Origin: Caldifarciminota bacterium
Lineage (GTDB): Bacteria > Hydrothermota > Tepidihabitantia > Tepidihabitantales > CAIPLT01
Reading direction: 5' to 3'
DNA length: 8,753 nucleotides
NCBI GenBank assembly: GCA_025061975.1
Contig: JANXBB010000091.1
Span: forward strand, 1 to 8,753
A program made the translations under genes and the position numbers. The notes beneath the pieces are model-generated. The model was given only the letters and a program-made list of their open reading frames with translations, had not been told where the DNA came from and did not search any database. Below are positions 5,342 to 8,753 of this stretch, piece by piece; the stretch's first letter is position 1, and each line of letters starts with the position of its first letter.

Positions 5342-6682
5342 ATGTTTAATAAAATTTTGATTGCGAATCGCGGAGAGATTGCTGTTAGAATAATAAGAGC
5401 TTGTCAAGAATTAGGTATAAAAACTGTAGCAGTGTTCTCCGAGGCCGATCGTAATGCACTTCATACTATTCTTGCAGATGAAAAAATTTGCATCGGGGGG
5501 CCACATGCTGAAGACAGTTATTTAAACATTACTCGAATCTTATCTGCAGCTGAAATTACCGGGTGTGATGCAATACATCCGGGTTACGGTTTTCTTTCCG
5601 AAAATCCCGATTTTGTAGATGCCTGTGAAGCATGCAATTTAAAGTTCATCGGTCCTAAGTCATCAGTAATTAGACTGATGGGTGATAAAATAATGGCACG
5701 AAAAAAGATGAAGGAAGCGGGCTTAGATGTTTTACCGGGTTCTACAGAAGCTGTTGAGTCAATCCGCGAGATAAAAAGTATTGCATCGGAAATTGGTTAT
5801 CCATTAATTATAAAAGCCGCTGCTGGCGGTGGTGGGAAGGGTATGCGAGTTGTTCGACATGAACGTGATTTAGAAGCAACGGTCAAATTAGCCCAAGCAG
5901 AAGCAAAGGCTAGTTTTGGCGATGAGCGTGTATATATTGAAAAATATATAGAAAATGCTCGCCACATTGAGGTCCAAATTATTGGCGATTCCTTTGGGAA
6001 TATTACACATTTGTTTGAGCGTGAATGTTCCATTCAAAGAAGGTACCAAAAACTTATTGAAGAAGCCCCATCACCTTTACTTGACGAAGAAGCACGTAGA
6101 GATTTATGTGCGAAAGCAGTAAAAGCTGCTCAGTATATAGGTTATGAAAATGCCGGTACCATGGAGTTTATTGCAACCCCGGATAAGCGATTTTATTTTT
6201 TAGAGATGAACACTCGAATTCAAGTGGAGCATCCAGTGACTGAAGAAATTACTAATGTTGATATTGTTAAAGAGCAGATTTGTATTGCTGCAGGCGAAAA
6301 GTTATCGATAAACGAAAATGTTTGTCGGAAACCATTAGGATGGGCATTAGAATGTCGGATAAATGCCGAGGACGAAGAAAGAGATTTTCTTCCAACTCCC
6401 GGAAGAATTCAAGATTTACGGTTTCCAGGTGGTCCTAAAGTACGAATAGATTCATTTATCTATTCAGGATATGAAATAGTGCCCTATTATGATTCTTTGA
6501 TCGCTAAGTTTATTACTTGGGGCAATACTCGAGAAGAAGCAGTCCGGCGGATGGAACGAGTTCTACGAGAAACAATAATATCTGGTATTAAAACCTCAAT
6601 TCCTTATTATTTACGGATATTAGCACATCCGGATTTCCGCCAAGGAAATTTATCAACTAAATTAATAGATATGATCAAATGA
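5342..6682 (+). CDS. accC: Biotin carboxylase subunit (AccC-type)
   Basis: This 446-residue ATP-grasp enzyme should carboxylate biotin on a separate carrier protein using ATP and bicarbonate. It is a biotin carboxylase domain alone, close to E. coli AccC (449 residues), with no carrier or transferase domain fused. Visible residues by E. coli alignment: ILIANRGEIA start, K116, K158, the glycine loop GGGGKG (162-167), E200, H208, Q232, E275, E288, R292 in NTRIQVEHPVTE, and R339. Y235 replaces E. coli His236 in SIQRR(H)QK, a position that varies in the family. It starts 7 bp after efp, with only a weak ribosome binding site, and ends in an ATGA overlap with the TPR gene. accB, usually between efp and accC, is absent, so the enzyme could serve acetyl-/propionyl-CoA carboxylase or a two-subunit pyruvate carboxylase (PycA). 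Confidence 0.93.
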   Translation: MFNKILIANRGEIAVRIIRACQELGIKTVAVFSEADRNALHTILADEKICIGGPHAEDSYLNITRILSAAEITGCDAIHPGYGFLSENPDFVDACEACNLKFIGPKSSVIRLMGDKIMARKKMKEAGLDVLPGSTEAVESIREIKSIASEIGYPLIIKAAAGGGGKGMRVVRHERDLEATVKLAQAEAKASFGDERVYIEKYIENARHIEVQIIGDSFGNITHLFERECSIQRRYQKLIEEAPSPLLDEEARRDLCAKAVKAAQYIGYENAGTMEFIATPDKRFYFLEMNTRIQVEHPVTEEITNVDIVKEQICIAAGEKLSINENVCRKPLGWALECRINAEDEERDFLPTPGRIQDLRFPGGPKVRIDSFIYSGYEIVPYYDSLIAKFITWGNTREEAVRRMERVLRETIISGIKTSIPYYLRILAHPDFRQGNLSTKLIDMIK

Positions 6683-8433
6683 ACGAATACGACAAAAATT
6701 TACAGACTGACGAATTTACCTCTGACTCAAATTCGCTATCAAAAGTTTTTGCTACACGGCTACAAAAGATAATTATTCAAAACGACGTGGAACTTATAGA
6801 ATATGCCAAAAATTATCAGAAGCATTTACAAAACTTTATACGAATATCATATTCAAATTCAAAATCTGTTTGGACTTGTCCTTTATTTTATAACGAAGGT
6901 GTATTAGTTCGTTATCATCGTTGTGAATTTGATAATATTGATTCCTTTCAAAAACATTTAGAAATTCTGCGAGCTGAAGCCGAAGCAATTTTAATACACA
7001 ATAAGTTGGGTTTCTGTAGCATTTCCGAGTCGGAAAAGGAATATTATACAAAACGTGCCTTAGGAATATTGCCTGAAACTGCAGCAGACCAATTTCGTGA
7101 GATTGTAATTTTTAATGCATTTAAAAAATATCGCGATTTAAAGGAACTTTTATTAAATGTCCAGGACATACAAACTCTAGGGTTGTGCATTAGTAAAAGT
7201 TACGGAGAAAGTTTAGCACTTATATTTTTTCTTTTACTTCACAGTGGTGTGGATGTGACAAATGAATTCAAATATTATGGACAAAAACTTGATTTCATTT
7301 TTAATAAACTAATCTCTTCACCAGAACTTAGAGAAGTTTTTGACGGGCGAACTTATGATAACACATTTCACAGCAGGTATGTTTTGTTAACAAAACTACG
7401 CGAAGTAATCGACAAAAAATTTCCGAGAAGGGTAAAAAACAATAACGTAATTTCTTTCGCTACATTTTTAGAAAATGTTGTTAGTAATATTCATGAAATA
7501 GAAGCTTCTGAATTTTTATTCGCTGCTCTTGATAGCTTTCTTCTGTCAAAATTTGGTTTTGATACTGAATTTGTTATCATAGATAACAAAATACACGTTG
7601 AGATTATTCTACCAGAACGAGTATTATATTGGGACCCTATTCATAATACTTCGTTGAATTACCAAAAGCCTATCATTAAATATCGAGGTAATTACCAGCT
7701 TATTATAGCCTTTATTTTGGCTCAAACAGCTCAATATTATTTTCAATTTAAAAAAGAATTAGAACGAGCTGTAGTTTATTATAAAAATGCTATTTGTTTA
7801 TTTCAAAATTATCCGGATTTTTATAAAGAACTAGCGCAAATTTATCTTAAAAATAATCAATTTAAATTAGCAATTGATACGATAAAACACGGGCTAGAGA
7901 TTTTTCCTGACGATGCTAGTTTTTATTATTTTTTAGGAGTTGCATATTATATGAACAAAGAACTTGAGTTAGCAGTTATTAATTTCCGGCGAGCGATTTC
8001 AATGCGTCCCAATTACGTTGAGGCTTTAAATAACCTCGCAATTTGTTATACTGAGATGCAGAAATATGATCAGGCTTTAATTATTTATCAGCAATTACAA
8101 AAAATTGCCCCTGATTATTTTTTAGTGTTTTATGGTATCGGTAATATCTATTACGCACTTAAAAACTATTATCAAGCTGTAATCTATTATCAACGAGCAA
8201 TCTCTTTAAATCCGAAATCTGAAGAAAGCCTATATAATCTTGCTCAAACTTATTACGAATTAGGCGAAGTCGATAAAAGTATAAAAACTTACAAAAAGCT
8301 TATCCAGATAGCTCCAAATCATGCTCGAGCCTGGTATAATTTGGGAGTTATTTATCGCGATAAAGGTATGAAAAAAGAAGCAGTTAAATGTTTAGAACGC
8401 GCTATTAAACTTAATCCTAATCTTTTACGATAA
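6679..8433 (+). CDS. TPR-repeat protein with an apparent degenerate transglutaminase-like domain
   Basis: This 584-residue protein has no signal peptide and no clear membrane span, so it is probably cytosolic. The C-terminal 238 residues (345-582) divide exactly into seven contiguous 34-residue tetratricopeptide repeats, starting near 345, 379, 413, 447, 481, 515 and 549. The later repeats are close to consensus (for example AWYNLGVIYRDKG) and several earlier ones are rich in Tyr and Phe. Residues 1-250 are helical-looking and unrecognised. Residues about 260-325 resemble a transglutaminase-like core: a helix SEFLFAALDSFLLSKFGF, then HVEI (H306) and YWDP (D319), matching the His and Asp of the triad. 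The Cys position falls on S277/E278, so it would be inactive. SirB1-type proteins also join such a domain to TPRs. It overlaps accC by ATGA, implying coupled synthesis. Role unknown; a scaffold is inference. Confidence 0.82.
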   Translation: MNEYDKNLQTDEFTSDSNSLSKVFATRLQKIIIQNDVELIEYAKNYQKHLQNFIRISYSNSKSVWTCPLFYNEGVLVRYHRCEFDNIDSFQKHLEILRAEAEAILIHNKLGFCSISESEKEYYTKRALGILPETAADQFREIVIFNAFKKYRDLKELLLNVQDIQTLGLCISKSYGESLALIFFLLLHSGVDVTNEFKYYGQKLDFIFNKLISSPELREVFDGRTYDNTFHSRYVLLTKLREVIDKKFPRRVKNNNVISFATFLENVVSNIHEIEASEFLFAALDSFLLSKFGFDTEFVIIDNKIHVEIILPERVLYWDPIHNTSLNYQKPIIKYRGNYQLIIAFILAQTAQYYFQFKKELERAVVYYKNAICLFQNYPDFYKELAQIYLKNNQFKLAIDTIKHGLEIFPDDASFYYFLGVAYYMNKELELAVINFRRAISMRPNYVEALNNLAICYTEMQKYDQALIIYQQLQKIAPDYFLVFYGIGNIYYALKNYYQAVIYYQRAISLNPKSEESLYNLAQTYYELGEVDKSIKTYKKLIQIAPNHARAWYNLGVIYRDKGMKKEAVKCLERAIKLNPNLLR

Positions 8434-8461
8434 TAATTTTGCTTTTTTGAAATACAACTTC

Positions 8462-8753
8462 ATGATATCAAAGTTACGGGTAGAACATTATCGTTGGTTA
8501 GAGATCGAGGTAAGTCGTTTAAATCCTCTTATAGGGTGTGGTTTAGTGTTGTCAAAAATTCCCAGGTTTTACGGAAGTGAATCGTTTCACCGAGTTATAG
8601 AAGGGTATCGAATAAAAAAATTGTATGCTGATAGAATATCACAAAAACTTCTCAATAACGAAAACATAGTTGAGATTTTTTGTAAGAACGCTTTGAGTGG
8701 TATTCCACTTGGCGAAAATTTTCGAACTGTTTTTTATAATTATCACGCTATTC
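8462..8753 (+). CDS. Hypothetical protein, N-terminal 97 residues (3' end off window)
   Basis: An ATG at 8462 opens a frame with no stop to the window edge, 28 bases after the TPR gene on the same strand. The protein begins MISKLRVEHYRWLEIEVSRL and continues with segments such as NPLIGCGLVLSKIP, RVIEGYRIKKLYADRIS and GIPLGENFRTVFYNYH. It is basic, apparently soluble, without signal peptide or membrane segment in the visible part. I do not recognise a family. No Shine-Dalgarno site, promoter or terminator is seen in the short gap, so it probably continues the operon. Codon use looks like that of its neighbours. The length of open frame and the operon-like spacing support a real gene, but the start is uncertain. 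Confidence 0.6.
   Translation, partial: MISKLRVEHYRWLEIEVSRLNPLIGCGLVLSKIPRFYGSESFHRVIEGYRIKKLYADRISQKLLNNENIVEIFCKNALSGIPLGENFRTVFYNYHAI

Noticed and set aside
1..8753. Search for CRISPR arrays, insertion sequences, tRNA or rRNA genes and attachment sites.
   Set aside because: No regularly spaced repeats, transposase-like frames, terminal inverted repeats or tRNA-like sequences were seen by eye; coding density is high and gene content is chromosomal housekeeping.

Overview
The window is AT-rich, densely coded DNA that looks bacterial. Three sigma70-type promoters can be read directly, each with a 17-bp spacer and one matching the consensus exactly. There are also a bacterial EF-P, a stand-alone biotin carboxylase and a type IV pilin-like prepilin. 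The fructose-1,6-bisphosphate aldolase/phosphatase is of the type best known from archaea and thermophilic or deep-branching bacteria. Together this suggests an uncultured or early-branching, possibly thermophilic or anaerobic, bacterial lineage. A WOR-3-like candidate phylum is one possibility, but that is a guess and no marker here settles it.

Layout. The left edge (2-520, +) carries the C-terminal part of a LarA-like nickel-pincer racemase. It converges on a pilin-like gene (534-1091, -). An intergenic stretch of about 370 bp (1092-1457) holds two divergent promoters: one fires left into the pilin gene with almost no leader, the other fires right into the fbp gene with a 37-nt leader and a good Shine-Dalgarno site. 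The fbp gene (1458-2579) is followed after 35 bp by an RNA 3'-terminal phosphate cyclase gene (rtcA, 2615-3655), probably in the same transcript.

A third promoter (3661-3689), overlapping a 9-bp dyad, starts a tightly packed operon: M24 X-Pro peptidase (3713-4777), EF-P (4774-5334), biotin carboxylase (5342-6682) and a 584-residue protein with seven TPRs (6679-8433). Two of its junctions are 4-base ATGA overlaps. A further open frame of unknown function (8462 onward) runs off the right edge and may belong to the same operon.

How the genes fit together. The peptidase and EF-P pair fits proline handling in translation and protein turnover. Efp beside accC is common, but accB usually lies with them and is missing here, so the carboxylase's partner subunits must be encoded elsewhere. 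The most notable observations are: an EF-P whose modifiable loop residue is Gln rather than Lys or Arg; a TPR protein, translationally coupled to the carboxylase, with what looks like a degenerate transglutaminase-like domain; and a promoter placed so close to the pilin ATG that its mRNA should be leaderless. I saw no mobile element, CRISPR array, tRNA or rRNA.
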